DNA of 64,000 nucleotides, taken from assembly GCF_900111735.1 (NCBI RefSeq), contig NZ_FOHW01000021.1, positions 1-64,000 of the forward strand, read 5' to 3'. Numbering within the stretch: position 1 is the first letter of the stretch; each line of letters starts with the position of its first letter. Both the position numbers and the translations under genes were made by a program. This document shows, piece after piece, positions 34,588-44,201 of the stretch. Source of the DNA: Pseudomonas graminis. Lineage in GTDB: Bacteria > Pseudomonadota > Gammaproteobacteria > Pseudomonadales > Pseudomonadaceae. The notes below the pieces were generated by a model. It had not been told where the DNA came from and ran no database searches. It saw only the letters and a program-made list of their open reading frames with translations.

Positions 34588-35682
34588 TCAAAGCACTGCT
34601 TTCGGATAGGAACCCAACACCTTGAGCGCCACGGCTTCCTGGCTGATCTGTTCGAGAACGGCCTTGATCAGCGGGTCGCGGTGGTGGCCGACGAAATCGA
34701 TGAAGAACACGTAGGTCCACTTACCGCTTCGCGAGGGACGCGTCTCGATGCGCGTCAGGTCGATGCCGTTCTCGTGGAAAGGCACCAGCAGTTCATGCAG
34801 CGCACCCGGCTTGTTGCTCATCGACACGATGATCGACGTCTTGTCGTCGCCGGTCGGCGGCACTTCCTGATTGCCGATCATGAGGAAACGCGTGGAGTTG
34901 TCCGGACGGTCTTCGATCTTCTCGGCAATTCGCGTCAGACCATAAAGGCCCGCCGCCATATCACCGGCAATCGCTGCCGAGTTCCACTCGCCCTTGACCC
35001 GTTTGGCCGCATCGGCGTTGCTGGCAACAGCGACACGCTCCACGTTCGGGTAGTGCGCGTCCAGCCACTTGCGGCATTGCGCCAGGGACTGGGCGTGGGA
35101 ATAAATGCGGCTGATGCTGTCGGTCTTGGTGCTTTCGCCCACCAGCAGATGATGGTGAATGCGCAGCTCGACTTCGCCGCAGATGACCATGTCGTGCTCA
35201 AGGAAGCTGTCCAGCGTGTGGTTGACCGCACCTTCGGTGGAGTTCTCCACCGGGACGACGCCGAAATTCACCGCACCGGCGGCCACTTCACGGAACACTT
35301 CATCGATGGCTGCCATCGGTTTGCTGATCACCGCGTGGCCGAAATGCTTCAGCGCGGCAGCCTGGGTAAACGTGCCTTCAGGGCCGAGATAAGCGACCTT
35401 GAGCGGCTGCTCCAGCGCCAGGCACGAGGACATGATTTCGCGGAACAGGCGCGCCATCTCTTCGTTGCTCAACGGGCCACGGTTACGATCCATGACACGC
35501 CTGAGCACTGCAGCTTCACGCTCTGGGCGATAAAACACCGGAACCTCGCCTGCCGGCAGGTCGGCCATCTTCACCCGCGCCACTTCCTGGGCGCAGCGGG
35601 CGCGCTCGCTGATCAGTTCCAGGACCTTTTCGTCCAGGCTGTCGATGCGGACCCGCAGGGCCTTGAGCTCTTGTTCAGACAT
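34588..35682 (-). CDS. pheA: Bifunctional chorismate mutase / prephenate dehydratase (P-protein)
   Basis: 364 residues in three parts: AroQ-type chorismate mutase (about 1-90, LRVRIDSLDEKVLELISERA), prephenate dehydratase (about 95-270, AYLGPEGTFTQAA and NSTRFLMIG) and a C-terminal ACT domain (NKPGALHELLVPF and the phenylalanine-binding ETRPSRSG). It makes phenylpyruvate and is feedback-inhibited by phenylalanine through the ACT domain. The ATG shares a base with the serC stop (TAATG). Confidence 0.95.
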   Translation of the reverse strand: MSEQELKALRVRIDSLDEKVLELISERARCAQEVARVKMADLPAGEVPVFYRPEREAAVLRRVMDRNRGPLSNEEMARLFREIMSSCLALEQPLKVAYLGPEGTFTQAAALKHFGHAVISKPMAAIDEVFREVAAGAVNFGVVPVENSTEGAVNHTLDSFLEHDMVICGEVELRIHHHLLVGESTKTDSISRIYSHAQSLAQCRKWLDAHYPNVERVAVASNADAAKRVKGEWNSAAIAGDMAAGLYGLTRIAEKIEDRPDNSTRFLMIGNQEVPPTGDDKTSIIVSMSNKPGALHELLVPFHENGIDLTRIETRPSRSGKWTYVFFIDFVGHHRDPLIKAVLEQISQEAVALKVLGSYPKAVL

Positions 35683-36767
35683 TAGCCGTGTTCCTTCTCG
35701 AACGCTGCCATGTACGTGGTCAGGGCGTTGACCGCACTGAGGTCGATGGCATTGTAGATGGACGCGCGCATGCCACCGACCGAGCGGTGGCCTTTGAGGT
35801 TGAGCAGGTTGCGCGCTTCGGCACCCGCGAGGAACGGCTTGTCCAGGCGATCATCGGCCAGACGGAACGGCACGTTCATCCACGAGCGGTCGGACGGGTT
35901 GATCGGGTTGCTGTACAGGCCGCTGGCGTCGATGAAGTCATACAGCGTGCGCTGCTTGAGTTCATTGCGCGTGGCCATGGCCTCGACGCCGCCCTGCTCT
36001 TTCAGCCATTCGAAGACCAGGCCGGACAAGTACCAGGCCAGCGTTGGCGGCGTGTTGTACATGGAGCCGTTGTCGGCCGCGACCTTGTAGTTGAGCATCG
36101 TCGGGCACAGGGAACGCGCGCGACCCAGCAGGTCCTCGCGGATGATCGCCACGACAATGCCGCTCGGGCCGATGTTCTTCTGGGCGCCCGCGAAGATCAT
36201 GCCGAAACGCGAGACGTCGAGAGGGCGCGAGAGGATGTCCGAAGACATGTCGGCGACCAGCGGCACGTCGCCGGTTTCCGGAATCCAGTTGAATTGCAGA
36301 CCGCCAATGGTCTCGTTGGGGACGTAGTGAACGTAGGCCGCGTCTTTCGACAGCTTCCACTCACTCTGGCCGGGAATGGCGAAGTAATCGGCGGGTTTTG
36401 CGCTGGCGGCCACATTGATGTTGCCGTAGCGAGATGCTTCTTCAATGGCTTTCTGCGACCAAATGCCGGTGTCGATGTAGTCGGCCGTGCCGTTTTCCGG
36501 CAGCAGGTTCAATGGAACCTGAGCGAATTGCTGGCTGCCGCCGCCTTGAAGAAACAGCACTTTGTAGTTAGAGGGGATGGACAGCAGGTCGCGAAAATCC
36601 TGCTCCGCCTTGGTGGCGATGGAGACGAACTCGTCGCTGCGATGGCTCATTTCCATGACGGACAGGCCTTTGCCATGCCAGTCCAGGAGTTCGGCCTGGG
36701 CACGCAGCAGAACAGCTTCAGGGAGCGCGGCAGGACCTGCGCAGAAGTTAAAGGCTCGCTTGCTCAT
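35682..36767 (-). CDS. serC: Phosphoserine aminotransferase
   Basis: 361 residues. It makes phosphoserine and also serves pyridoxal phosphate synthesis. The N-terminus MSKRAFNFCAGPAALPE, the serine-binding MSHRSDEF, and the PLP lysine in IFAGAQKNIGPSG are all present. The ATG at 36767 is preferred; GTG at 36773 is also possible. It is the first gene after gyrA, separated from it by 259 bases with a hairpin and a REP. Confidence 0.95.
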   Translation of the reverse strand: MSKRAFNFCAGPAALPEAVLLRAQAELLDWHGKGLSVMEMSHRSDEFVSIATKAEQDFRDLLSIPSNYKVLFLQGGGSQQFAQVPLNLLPENGTADYIDTGIWSQKAIEEASRYGNINVAASAKPADYFAIPGQSEWKLSKDAAYVHYVPNETIGGLQFNWIPETGDVPLVADMSSDILSRPLDVSRFGMIFAGAQKNIGPSGIVVAIIREDLLGRARSLCPTMLNYKVAADNGSMYNTPPTLAWYLSGLVFEWLKEQGGVEAMATRNELKQRTLYDFIDASGLYSNPINPSDRSWMNVPFRLADDRLDKPFLAGAEARNLLNLKGHRSVGGMRASIYNAIDLSAVNALTTYMAAFEKEHG

Positions 36768-36920
36768 ATCCACTCTCGTCGTGTCACTGAATTAATTTGG
36801 AACGGGTGAAATGCGGGGAAGTGCGGAACAGGGACGGCATCGTGTCAGAGGAACCGAATCGCGACTGTCGTTACCTCCGATGGCTCCCACAGAGGTTATG
36901 CACTCGGTCACCGAGATCGA

Positions 36921-36960
36921 CTGTGGGAGCAACCGGAGCTTGCGACGGTCACGAAAGCGC
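36921..36960. repeat. REP element between gyrA and serC
   Basis: CTGTGGGAGCAACCGGAGCT followed by TGCGACGGTCACGAAAGC matches the type seen at 295-330. It stands alone here, inside the gyrA-serC gap. Confidence 0.7.
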
Positions 36961-36990
36961 CCTGCCTGACAACATCTGTCCCGTCATTCC

Positions 36991-37022
36991 AGGAAAGGGG
37001 CCGGATCACCAGCCCCCTTTCC
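36991..37022 (-). terminator. Hairpin directly after gyrA
   Basis: GGAAAGGGG (36992-37000) pairs with CCCCTTTCC (37014-37022), a 9-bp stem with a 13-base loop, 5 bases past the gyrA stop. The only U-rich part is inside the stem, so it may slow or protect rather than fully terminate. Confidence 0.55.
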
Positions 37023-37026
37023 AGCG

Positions 37027-39822
37027 TTACTCCTGAGGCTCTTCTTCGTCAGCCGCGGGATCCGCTTGCACATCGTCAGCGGACTCGTCGGTGTCGACGG
37101 CGCCAGTCACGTCACCATTAACCTCTTCTCCCTCGAACGCTTCGCCTTCCAGCTCTTCGCCCTCGACTTCCGATGGCTCCTGAACACGCTCCAGACCGAC
37201 CAGTTTCTCGTCCTTGGCCAGCTTGATCAGGGTCACGCCCTGGGTGTTACGGCCCAGACTCGAGACTTCGCCAACACGGGTACGCACCAGCGTGCCCTGG
37301 TCGGAAATCAGCATGATTTCCTCGCCTTCCTGCACCTGAACCGCGCCGACCAGGCGGCCGTTGCGCTCGTTGCTGACCATGGCGATAACGCCCTGACCGC
37401 CACGCTTGTACTCAGGGAATTCGGTGATCGCGGTACGCTTGCCGTAGCCACGCTCCGAAGCAGTGAGGATCTGGCTGCCCTGCTCCGGGATCAACATGGA
37501 AATCAGTTTCTGACCTTCCGGTAGACGCATGCCGCGCACACCGCGAGCCGTACGGCCCATGGCGCGCACATCGGATTCCTTGAAGCGGGTGACCTTGCCG
37601 CCGTCGGAGAACAGCATGATTTCCTGCTCGCCATCGGTGACAGCCGCCGAAATCAGGATGTCGCCTTCGTCCAGCTCCAGCGCAATCAGGCCGACGCTGC
37701 GTTGACGACTGAACGCCACCAGCGGGGTCTTCTTGACGGTACCGTTGGCGGTCGACATGAAGATGAACGGCGCCTTCTTCTTGTCGGCGGCCTTGATGCG
37801 CGCCTTGCGCTGTTCTTCGGTCTCGTTGCTGTTTTCGAGGTCTTCGGCCTCGGCGTCCACGCCTTCGGCTTCTTCTTCGTCGGCACGCTTGCGCATGGCT
37901 TCGAGATCGACCGGCAGCATGGTCGTGATGTACTCACCTTCGCTCAGCGGCAACAGGTTGACCAGTGGACGGCCACGGGCAGCGCGGGACGCTTCCGGGA
38001 TCTCGTAGGTCTTGAGCCAGTACACCTTGCCTTTGCTGGAGAACATCAGCAGCGTGGTGTGGCTATTGGCGACCAGCAGGTGAGCGATGTAGTCCTCATC
38101 CTTAACGCCGGTGGCCGATTTGCCTTTGCCGCCGCGACGCTGGGCCTGATAAACGGCCAGCGGTTGAGTCTTGGCGTAGCCACCGTGGGAGATGGTCACG
38201 ACGCGCTCTTCTTCCGGGATCATGTCGCCAAGGGTCAAATCCAGGCGCGCATCGAGGATCTCGGTGCGACGCACATCGCCGTACTCGGCGCGGATCAGCT
38301 CGAGTTCTTCGCGGATGACTTCCATCAGGCGCGTGGCGCTGTTGAGGATGCGCAGCAGCTCGCCGATCTGAGTCAGGATTTCCTGGTACTCGGTCAGCAG
38401 CTTCTCGTGTTCCAGACCGGTCAGGCGGTGCAGACGCAGTTCAAGGATCGCCTGAGCCTGTTCCGGCGACAGGAAATACTTGCCGTCACGCATGCCGTAC
38501 TGAGGATCGAGGTTTTCCGGGCGGGACGATTCGGCGCCTGCGCGCTCGACCATCTCGACCACGGCGCTGGATTCCCACGGCGTGCTGATCAGGCCTTCTT
38601 TGGCTTCAGCCGGGGTCGGCGAGGCTTTGATGAGGGCGATGACCGGATCGATGTTCGACAGGGCAACGGCCTGACCTTCGAGGATGTGACCACGCTCGCG
38701 GGCCTTGCGCAGTTCGAACACGGTGCGACGGGTAACGACTTCGCGACGGTGACGGATGAAGGCTTCCAGCAGGTCCTTGAGGTTCAGGATGCGTGGGCGG
38801 CCGTCGATCAGCGCAACGATGTTGATGCCGAAGACGCTTTGCAGCTGGGTCTGGGCGTAGAGATTGTTGAGGATGACCTCGGGCACTTCGCCGCGACGCA
38901 GCTCGATGACCACGCGCATGCCGTCCTTGTCGGACTCGTCGCGCAGTTCAGTGATGCCTTCAAGCTTCTTCTCTTTGACCAGCTCGGCGATCTTCTCGAT
39001 CAGACGCGCCTTGTTCAGCTGGTACGGCAGTTCGGTGATGACGATCTGCTGGCGACCACCGACTTTGTCGATGTCTTCGACCATGGAGCGGGCGCGCATA
39101 TAGATGCGGCCACGTCCGGTCTTGTAGGCTTCGACGATGCCGGCACGACCATTGATGATCGCGGCAGTCGGAAAGTCTGGGCCGGGGATGTACTGCATCA
39201 ACTCGTCGACGGTGAGGTCGCCGTTGTCGATGAGCGCCAGACAGCCGTCGATGACTTCACCGAGGTTGTGCGGCGGAATGTTGGTTGCCATGCCCACGGC
39301 GATGCCGCTCGAGCCGTTGACGAGCAGGTTGGGAATACGGGTCGGCATGACCGCAGGGATCTGTTCGGTGCCGTCGTAGTTCGGCACCCAGTCCACGGTT
39401 TCCTTGTGCAGGTCGGCCAGCAGCTCGTGGGCCAGCTTGGTCATGCGCACTTCGGTGTATCGCATGGCGGCCGCGTTGTCGCCGTCCACCGAACCGAAGT
39501 TGCCCTGGCCGTCTACCAGCAGGTAGCGCAGGGAAAAGGGTTGGGCCATACGAACAATGGTGTCGTAGACCGCGGTGTCGCCATGCGGGTGGTACTTACC
39601 GATAACGTCACCGACCACACGGGCGGATTTCTTGTACGGCTTGTTCCAGTCGTTACCCAGTTCGCTCATCGCGAACAGTACCCGCCGGTGCACGGGCTTC
39701 AAGCCGTCGCGCGCATCGGGCAGAGCTCGTCCGACGATGACGCTCATCGCGTAGTCGAGGTAGGACTGCTTCAGCTCGTCTTCGATATTGACCGGGAGGA
39801 TTTCTTTGGCCAGTTCGCCCAT
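37027..39822 (-). CDS. gyrA: DNA gyrase subunit A
   Basis: 931 residues. The catalytic tyrosine is Tyr122 (AAMRYTEVRM). The quinolone-determining region reads KYHPHGDTAVYDTIVRMAQP, with Thr83 and Asp87, the normal Pseudomonas state, so no classic resistance change is seen. The C-terminal beta-pinwheel includes the GyrA-box sequence QRRGGKGKS. An insertion rich in Glu/Asp/Lys (about 640-675) and a very acidic tail (about the last 60 residues) are present. ATG 39822 is preceded by AAGGA. Confidence 0.97.
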   Translation of the reverse strand: MGELAKEILPVNIEDELKQSYLDYAMSVIVGRALPDARDGLKPVHRRVLFAMSELGNDWNKPYKKSARVVGDVIGKYHPHGDTAVYDTIVRMAQPFSLRYLLVDGQGNFGSVDGDNAAAMRYTEVRMTKLAHELLADLHKETVDWVPNYDGTEQIPAVMPTRIPNLLVNGSSGIAVGMATNIPPHNLGEVIDGCLALIDNGDLTVDELMQYIPGPDFPTAAIINGRAGIVEAYKTGRGRIYMRARSMVEDIDKVGGRQQIVITELPYQLNKARLIEKIAELVKEKKLEGITELRDESDKDGMRVVIELRRGEVPEVILNNLYAQTQLQSVFGINIVALIDGRPRILNLKDLLEAFIRHRREVVTRRTVFELRKARERGHILEGQAVALSNIDPVIALIKASPTPAEAKEGLISTPWESSAVVEMVERAGAESSRPENLDPQYGMRDGKYFLSPEQAQAILELRLHRLTGLEHEKLLTEYQEILTQIGELLRILNSATRLMEVIREELELIRAEYGDVRRTEILDARLDLTLGDMIPEEERVVTISHGGYAKTQPLAVYQAQRRGGKGKSATGVKDEDYIAHLLVANSHTTLLMFSSKGKVYWLKTYEIPEASRAARGRPLVNLLPLSEGEYITTMLPVDLEAMRKRADEEEAEGVDAEAEDLENSNETEEQRKARIKAADKKKAPFIFMSTANGTVKKTPLVAFSRQRSVGLIALELDEGDILISAAVTDGEQEIMLFSDGGKVTRFKESDVRAMGRTARGVRGMRLPEGQKLISMLIPEQGSQILTASERGYGKRTAITEFPEYKRGGQGVIAMVSNERNGRLVGAVQVQEGEEIMLISDQGTLVRTRVGEVSSLGRNTQGVTLIKLAKDEKLVGLERVQEPSEVEGEELEGEAFEGEEVNGDVTGAVDTDESADDVQADPAADEEEPQE

Positions 39823-40127
39823 GAGAAGCCTGATTCCTTTTTCTGGTGAAACCTCGCTCAGCCATCCGGGATGAACAAGGCTTGCCGCTGCCGACGATTG
39901 TCAGGCAACGACTTACGACAAATCAGCGAGTTATGCCATGAATATGCGCAGTCATAAGGGTCGCCATGCGCCCCTTTGGAAACCGCCGAATGGTACCACA
40001 ATCGCCGTCAGGCACGAAGTGTTTGCAGGTGCCGCGAACACGCCGTTTCGCCAGCAGACGCCTGAGAAGCGCTCACAGAGCCCGATAGCGCGTTTGACGA
40101 CGAATGGCATTATCGGCTGCGGGGTGA
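39823..40127. other. gyrA leader and 3' region of mtnA
   Basis: A 305-base gap. The part next to gyrA must contain its promoter and a leader of unknown length; I see no clear -35/-10 pair. No gene, REP or terminator stands out. Confidence 0.5.
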
Positions 40128-41204
40128 TCAATGCAGGCGTTTGCGGCACATCAGCAGGGCCATTTTCGCCGTATCGGGTCGCTCGACGATGCCCTTCTCG
40201 GTGACGATGGCGTCGATCAGATCGGCAGGCGTCACGTCGAACACCGGGTTGAAGGCGTCGACCTCGGCACCCACGCGCTTGCCGCCGACTTCCAGCAGTT
40301 CACGGCCGTCGCGCTCTTCAATGGGAATGTCGTCGCCACTGGCGAGATTCATGTCGATGGTCGAGCTCGGCGCCACCACCATGAAGCGCACGCCGTGGTG
40401 CATCGCCGCTACCGCCAGCTGGTAAGTACCGATCTTGTTGGCGACGTCGCCGTTGGCGGTAATGCGGTCGGCGCCGACGATGACCCAGGTGATGCCTTTG
40501 GTTTTCATCAGGTGCGCGGCCGCGGAGTCGGCGTTGAGGGTAACCGGAATCCCTTCGTTAACCAGCTCCCATGCCGTCAGGCGCGAGCCCTGCAGCCAGG
40601 GACGGGTTTCGTCGGCGTACACGCGCTCGATCATCCCTTCCAGGTGAGCCGCGCGGATGACGCCGAGGGCGGTACCAAACCCGCCGGTGGCCAGTGCACC
40701 GGTGTTGCAGTGGGTCAGCACGGTCTGCAGATTGCCCTGGTGCTTGCGGATCAGCTCGGCACCCAGTTGCGCCATGGTCAGGTTGGCTTCGCGGTCGCTC
40801 AAGTGAATGGCCACGGCTTCGGCTTCCATGACCGTCAGCGGATCTTCGTGATCCTTGAGGCGATACAGACGCTCGCGCATGCGGTTCAGCGCCCAGAACA
40901 GGTTGACCGCTGTGGGCCGGGAATTGGCCAGCAGGTCGAAGTCTTCTTCCAGAGCCATTTGCCAGTCGCCGCCTTCGGCCAGACGATCAATGACTGCCAG
41001 GACGATGCCGTAAGCCGCACTGATGCCAATGGCCGGCGCGCCGCGTACCACCATCGTGCGAATGGCTTCGGCCACCCCTTCAGCGCTGGTGTAGGGATGC
41101 CAGGTTTCTTCGAAGGGCAAGACCCGCTGATCCAGCAGATACAACGTGCCGTCCCGCCAATCGATGGCCTTTACCTTCTCAGCAGCCAGTAATCGATCGC
41201 GCAT
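40128..41204 (-). CDS. mtnA: S-methyl-5-thioribose-1-phosphate isomerase
   Basis: 358 residues. It converts methylthioribose-1-P to methylthioribulose-1-P in methionine salvage. The eIF2B-like fold shows the family motifs VVRGAPAIGISAAYG, the catalytic-Cys region LTHCNTGALATGG, and the catalytic-Asp region VGADRITANGDVANKIGTY. ATG 41204 is preceded by GGGGTG; the frame to 41267 has no better start. It diverges from an MTA/SAH deaminase-like gene, so both ends of the salvage route are side by side. Confidence 0.95.
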   Translation of the reverse strand: MRDRLLAAEKVKAIDWRDGTLYLLDQRVLPFEETWHPYTSAEGVAEAIRTMVVRGAPAIGISAAYGIVLAVIDRLAEGGDWQMALEEDFDLLANSRPTAVNLFWALNRMRERLYRLKDHEDPLTVMEAEAVAIHLSDREANLTMAQLGAELIRKHQGNLQTVLTHCNTGALATGGFGTALGVIRAAHLEGMIERVYADETRPWLQGSRLTAWELVNEGIPVTLNADSAAAHLMKTKGITWVIVGADRITANGDVANKIGTYQLAVAAMHHGVRFMVVAPSSTIDMNLASGDDIPIEERDGRELLEVGGKRVGAEVDAFNPVFDVTPADLIDAIVTEKGIVERPDTAKMALLMCRKRLH

Positions 41205-41368
41205 TGCACACCCCACTTGATGAATTTTTGAAAAGCCTGCCGCCACAGCGACGGTGCAAAGAAGCAAATCGCCAGCACCTTAAAAAGCCGCCGATTATAG
41301 CGAGCCGCCTGCGAAGACGCTCGGGTATACTTCGCCGTCCCTGTAATAAGCCATTGGATGCCCGCCCC

Positions 41369-42700
41369 ATGCCCCATTCCGCTGCCCCGCTCGACCTGTT
41401 GTTGCTGCCGGACTGGCTGGTACCGGTCGAACCTGCCGGCGTTGTGTTGCAACAGCACGGGATCGGCATTCGCGATGGCCTGATCGTTTACATCGGCCCG
41501 CGCGCCGAGGCCCTGCGCCAGCCAGCCATCGAAGTGCGCGAGTTGCCGGGCATGCTGCTCAGCCCCGGGCTGATCAACGCCCATGGCCATGCGGCGATGA
41601 CGCTGTTCCGCGGGCTGGCGGACGATCTGCCGCTGATGACCTGGCTGCAGGATCATATCTGGCCGGCCGAGGCGAAATGGGTCGATGAGGATTTCGTCCG
41701 CGACGGCACCGATCTGGCTATCGCCGAACAGTTGAAGGGCGGGATCACCTGCTTCTCCGACATGTATTTCTTTCCCAAGGTCGCCTGCGAGCGGGTGCAC
41801 AACAGTGGCATTCGCGCACAGATCACCGTGCCGGTGCTGGACTTCCCGATACCCGGTGCGCGCAACAGCGACGAATCCCTGCACATCGGCATCGAGCTGT
41901 TCAACGATCTTGCCCACCATGACCGCATCAAGATCGCCATGGGGCCCCACGCGCCTTATACCGTCAGCGACGAGAACCTGGAGAAGATCCGGGTCATCGC
42001 CGATGAGCTGGACGCAATGATCCAGATGCACGTTCACGAAACCGCCTTTGAAGTGCACGAAGCCGTTCAGCAACGTCAGGAACGTCCGCTTGCGCGACTC
42101 CATCGCCTGGGCCTGCTGGGCCCGCGTTTCCAGGCGGTGCACATGACCCAGATCAGCGATGACGACCTCGCGATGCTGGTCGAAAGCAACTCCAGCGTCA
42201 TTCACTGCCCCGAATCGAATCTGAAACTGGCCAGCGGCTTCTGCCCGGTCGAGCGCCTCTGGCAGGCCGGGGTCAACGTCGCCATCGGCACGGATGGCGC
42301 GGCCAGCAACAACGACCTGGACCTGCTCGGCGAAACCCGCACCGCTGCACTGCTGGCGAAAGCCGTTGCCGGCTCGGCCACCGCGCTGGACGCCCACCGT
42401 GCACTGCGCATGGCCACACTTAACGGCGCCCGCGCCCTGGGCATCGACGATCACACCGGCTCGCTGCAGATCGGCAAGGCCGCCGACATGGTCGCGTTCG
42501 ACCTCTCGGGGCTCGCGCAACAGCCCGTCTACGACCCGGTGTCACAACTTATTTATGCCACGGGTCGCGATTGCGTGACTCACGTCTGGGTCGCCGGCAA
42601 GCAGTTGCTGCAAGACAAACGCCTGACCCGCATGGACGAAGAAGCGCTGACCCGAACCGCCAAAGCCTGGGGCAACCGCATCGCGGCAGATAAAGCCTGA
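41369..42700 (+). CDS. TRZ/ATZ-family amidohydrolase, MTA/SAH deaminase-like
   Basis: 443 residues. The metal-dependent amidohydrolase fold is complete: the HxH pair in INAHGHAAMTLFRG, MHVHETAFEV, and the late His and Asp in VIHCPESNLKLASG and AIGTDGAASNNDLDL. Close relatives deaminate 5'-methylthioadenosine or S-adenosylhomocysteine. That suits the divergent mtnA gene. ATG 41369 was chosen; a TTG five codons earlier is possible. No strong ribosome site is visible. Confidence 0.88.
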   Translation: MPHSAAPLDLLLLPDWLVPVEPAGVVLQQHGIGIRDGLIVYIGPRAEALRQPAIEVRELPGMLLSPGLINAHGHAAMTLFRGLADDLPLMTWLQDHIWPAEAKWVDEDFVRDGTDLAIAEQLKGGITCFSDMYFFPKVACERVHNSGIRAQITVPVLDFPIPGARNSDESLHIGIELFNDLAHHDRIKIAMGPHAPYTVSDENLEKIRVIADELDAMIQMHVHETAFEVHEAVQQRQERPLARLHRLGLLGPRFQAVHMTQISDDDLAMLVESNSSVIHCPESNLKLASGFCPVERLWQAGVNVAIGTDGAASNNDLDLLGETRTAALLAKAVAGSATALDAHRALRMATLNGARALGIDDHTGSLQIGKAADMVAFDLSGLAQQPVYDPVSQLIYATGRDCVTHVWVAGKQLLQDKRLTRMDEEALTRTAKAWGNRIAADKA

Positions 42701-42767
42701 CCCATTGAGCGCCGCCACGGTCAGATACCGTGGCCGGACACCGAATTCAAGTTTTAGAGGATCACAC

Positions 42768-43466
42768 ATGAGCAACGTCGACCACGCCGAAATCGCCAAA
42801 TTCGAGGCCCTCGCCCATCGCTGGTGGGACCGCAACAGCGAGTTCAAGCCGCTTCACGAGATCAATCCGCTGCGGGTGAACTGGATTGACGAACGCGTGA
42901 ATCTGGCTGGCAAGAAGGTACTCGACGTCGGCTGCGGCGGCGGCATTCTGAGCGAGGCCATGGCCTTGCGCGGCGCTACCGTGACCGGCATCGACATGGG
43001 CGAAGCGCCGCTGGCCGTGGCACGACTGCACCAACTGGAATCCGGCGTGAGCGTGGAATACCGGCAGATCACCGCCGAGGCCCTGGCCGAAGAAATGCCC
43101 GAGCAGTTCGATGTGGTGACCTGCCTGGAAATGCTGGAGCACGTCCCGGACCCGTCGTCGGTGATCCGTGCCTGCTACCAGATGGTCAAGCCGGGCGGTC
43201 AGGTGTTTTTCTCCACCATCAACCGGAATCCCAAGGCGTACCTGTTCGCCATCATCGGCGCCGAATACATCATGAACCTGCTGCCCCGCGGCACCCATGA
43301 CTTCAAGAAATTCATCCGCCCTTCCGAGCTGGGCGCGTGGAGCCGTGATGCCGGGCTGCAGGTCAAGGACATCACCGGCCTGACCTACAACCCGCTGACC
43401 AAGCACTACAAGCTGGCGTCCGACGTCGACGTCAATTACATGATCCAGACACTGCGAGGGGTCTGA
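42768..43466 (+). CDS. ubiG: Ubiquinone 3-O-methyltransferase
   Basis: 232 residues. It methylates two ubiquinone intermediates with S-adenosylmethionine. Motifs: KVLDVGCGGGILSEAMA (SAM loop), VTCLEMLEHVPDP, and FFSTINRNPKAYLFAI, which is typical of UbiG membrane-binding. ATG 42768 has AGAGGAT upstream. SAH released here is a substrate class of the preceding deaminase-like enzyme. mupP starts three bases after its stop. Confidence 0.95.
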   Translation: MSNVDHAEIAKFEALAHRWWDRNSEFKPLHEINPLRVNWIDERVNLAGKKVLDVGCGGGILSEAMALRGATVTGIDMGEAPLAVARLHQLESGVSVEYRQITAEALAEEMPEQFDVVTCLEMLEHVPDPSSVIRACYQMVKPGGQVFFSTINRNPKAYLFAIIGAEYIMNLLPRGTHDFKKFIRPSELGAWSRDAGLQVKDITGLTYNPLTKHYKLASDVDVNYMIQTLRGV

Positions 43467-43469
43467 GCC

Positions 43470-44141
43470 ATGCGCTTGAGGGCAGTTCTCTTCGACATGG
43501 ACGGCACGCTGCTCGACACCGCGCCGGACTTCATCGCGATCTGCCAGGCAATGCTGGCCGAGCGCGGCCTGCCCCGGGTGGACGACAAACTGGTTCGCGA
43601 CCAGATCTCCGGCGGTGCCAGGGCCATGGTCTCGGCGGCGTTCGCGATGTCCCCCGAAGCGCCTGAGTTCGAGGCACTGCGCCTGGAATTTCTGGAGCGC
43701 TATCAGACCGATTGCGCGGTGCACAGCACGCTGTTCGATGGCATGGCCGAGTTGCTGGCCGATATCGAAAAAGCCAACCTGATATGGGGCGTGGTGACCA
43801 ACAAACCGGTGCGCTTCGCTCGGCCGATCATGGAGCAACTGGGTTTATCGGAGCGTTCCGCGGTGCTGATCTGCCCGGACCACGTGACCAAGAGCAAACC
43901 CGATCCCGAGCCACTTTTGCTGGCCTGCAAGATGCTCGATCTGGACCCCGCCAGTGTGCTGTTCGTGGGCGATGACCTGCGTGACATCGAATCCGGTCGC
44001 GACGCCGGCACCAAAACCGCTGCCGTGCGCTACGGCTACATCCATCCTCAAGACAATCCCGATCACTGGGGCGCGGACGTGGTGGTGAATCACCCGCTGG
44101 AGCTGCGCCGGGTCTTGGATGATGCGTTGTGCAGTTGCTGA
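43470..44141 (+). CDS. mupP: N-acetylmuramic acid 6-phosphate phosphatase (HAD)
   Basis: 223 residues of the HAD superfamily, subfamily IA: motif I LFDMDGTLLDT, motif II VVTNKP, motif III Lys in TKSKPDPEP, motif IV GDDLRDIESG. It is often annotated as phosphoglycolate phosphatase. The position next to ubiG and the YciK gene matches Pseudomonas MupP, which works in cell-wall recycling towards UDP-MurNAc, bypassing MurA and so affecting fosfomycin tolerance. Confidence 0.87.
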   Translation: MRLRAVLFDMDGTLLDTAPDFIAICQAMLAERGLPRVDDKLVRDQISGGARAMVSAAFAMSPEAPEFEALRLEFLERYQTDCAVHSTLFDGMAELLADIEKANLIWGVVTNKPVRFARPIMEQLGLSERSAVLICPDHVTKSKPDPEPLLLACKMLDLDPASVLFVGDDLRDIESGRDAGTKTAAVRYGYIHPQDNPDHWGADVVVNHPLELRRVLDDALCSC

Positions 44142-44201
44142 GGCGACAGTCCGCAACCAAATCCTGCACTGCGCCCATTTAGAAATTGCAAAGGAGCCGC
44201 C

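Noticed and set aside
37702..39849. 715-codon plus-strand frame
   Set aside because: It lies antisense to gyrA in a GC-rich genome, where long shadow frames are common; composition is implausible (His/Val/Asp/Gly-rich, no domain).
41204..41368. N-terminal extension of the amidohydrolase to 41204
   Set aside because: It would run into the mtnA start region with a basic, non-family sequence; ATG 41369 gives the normal family length.
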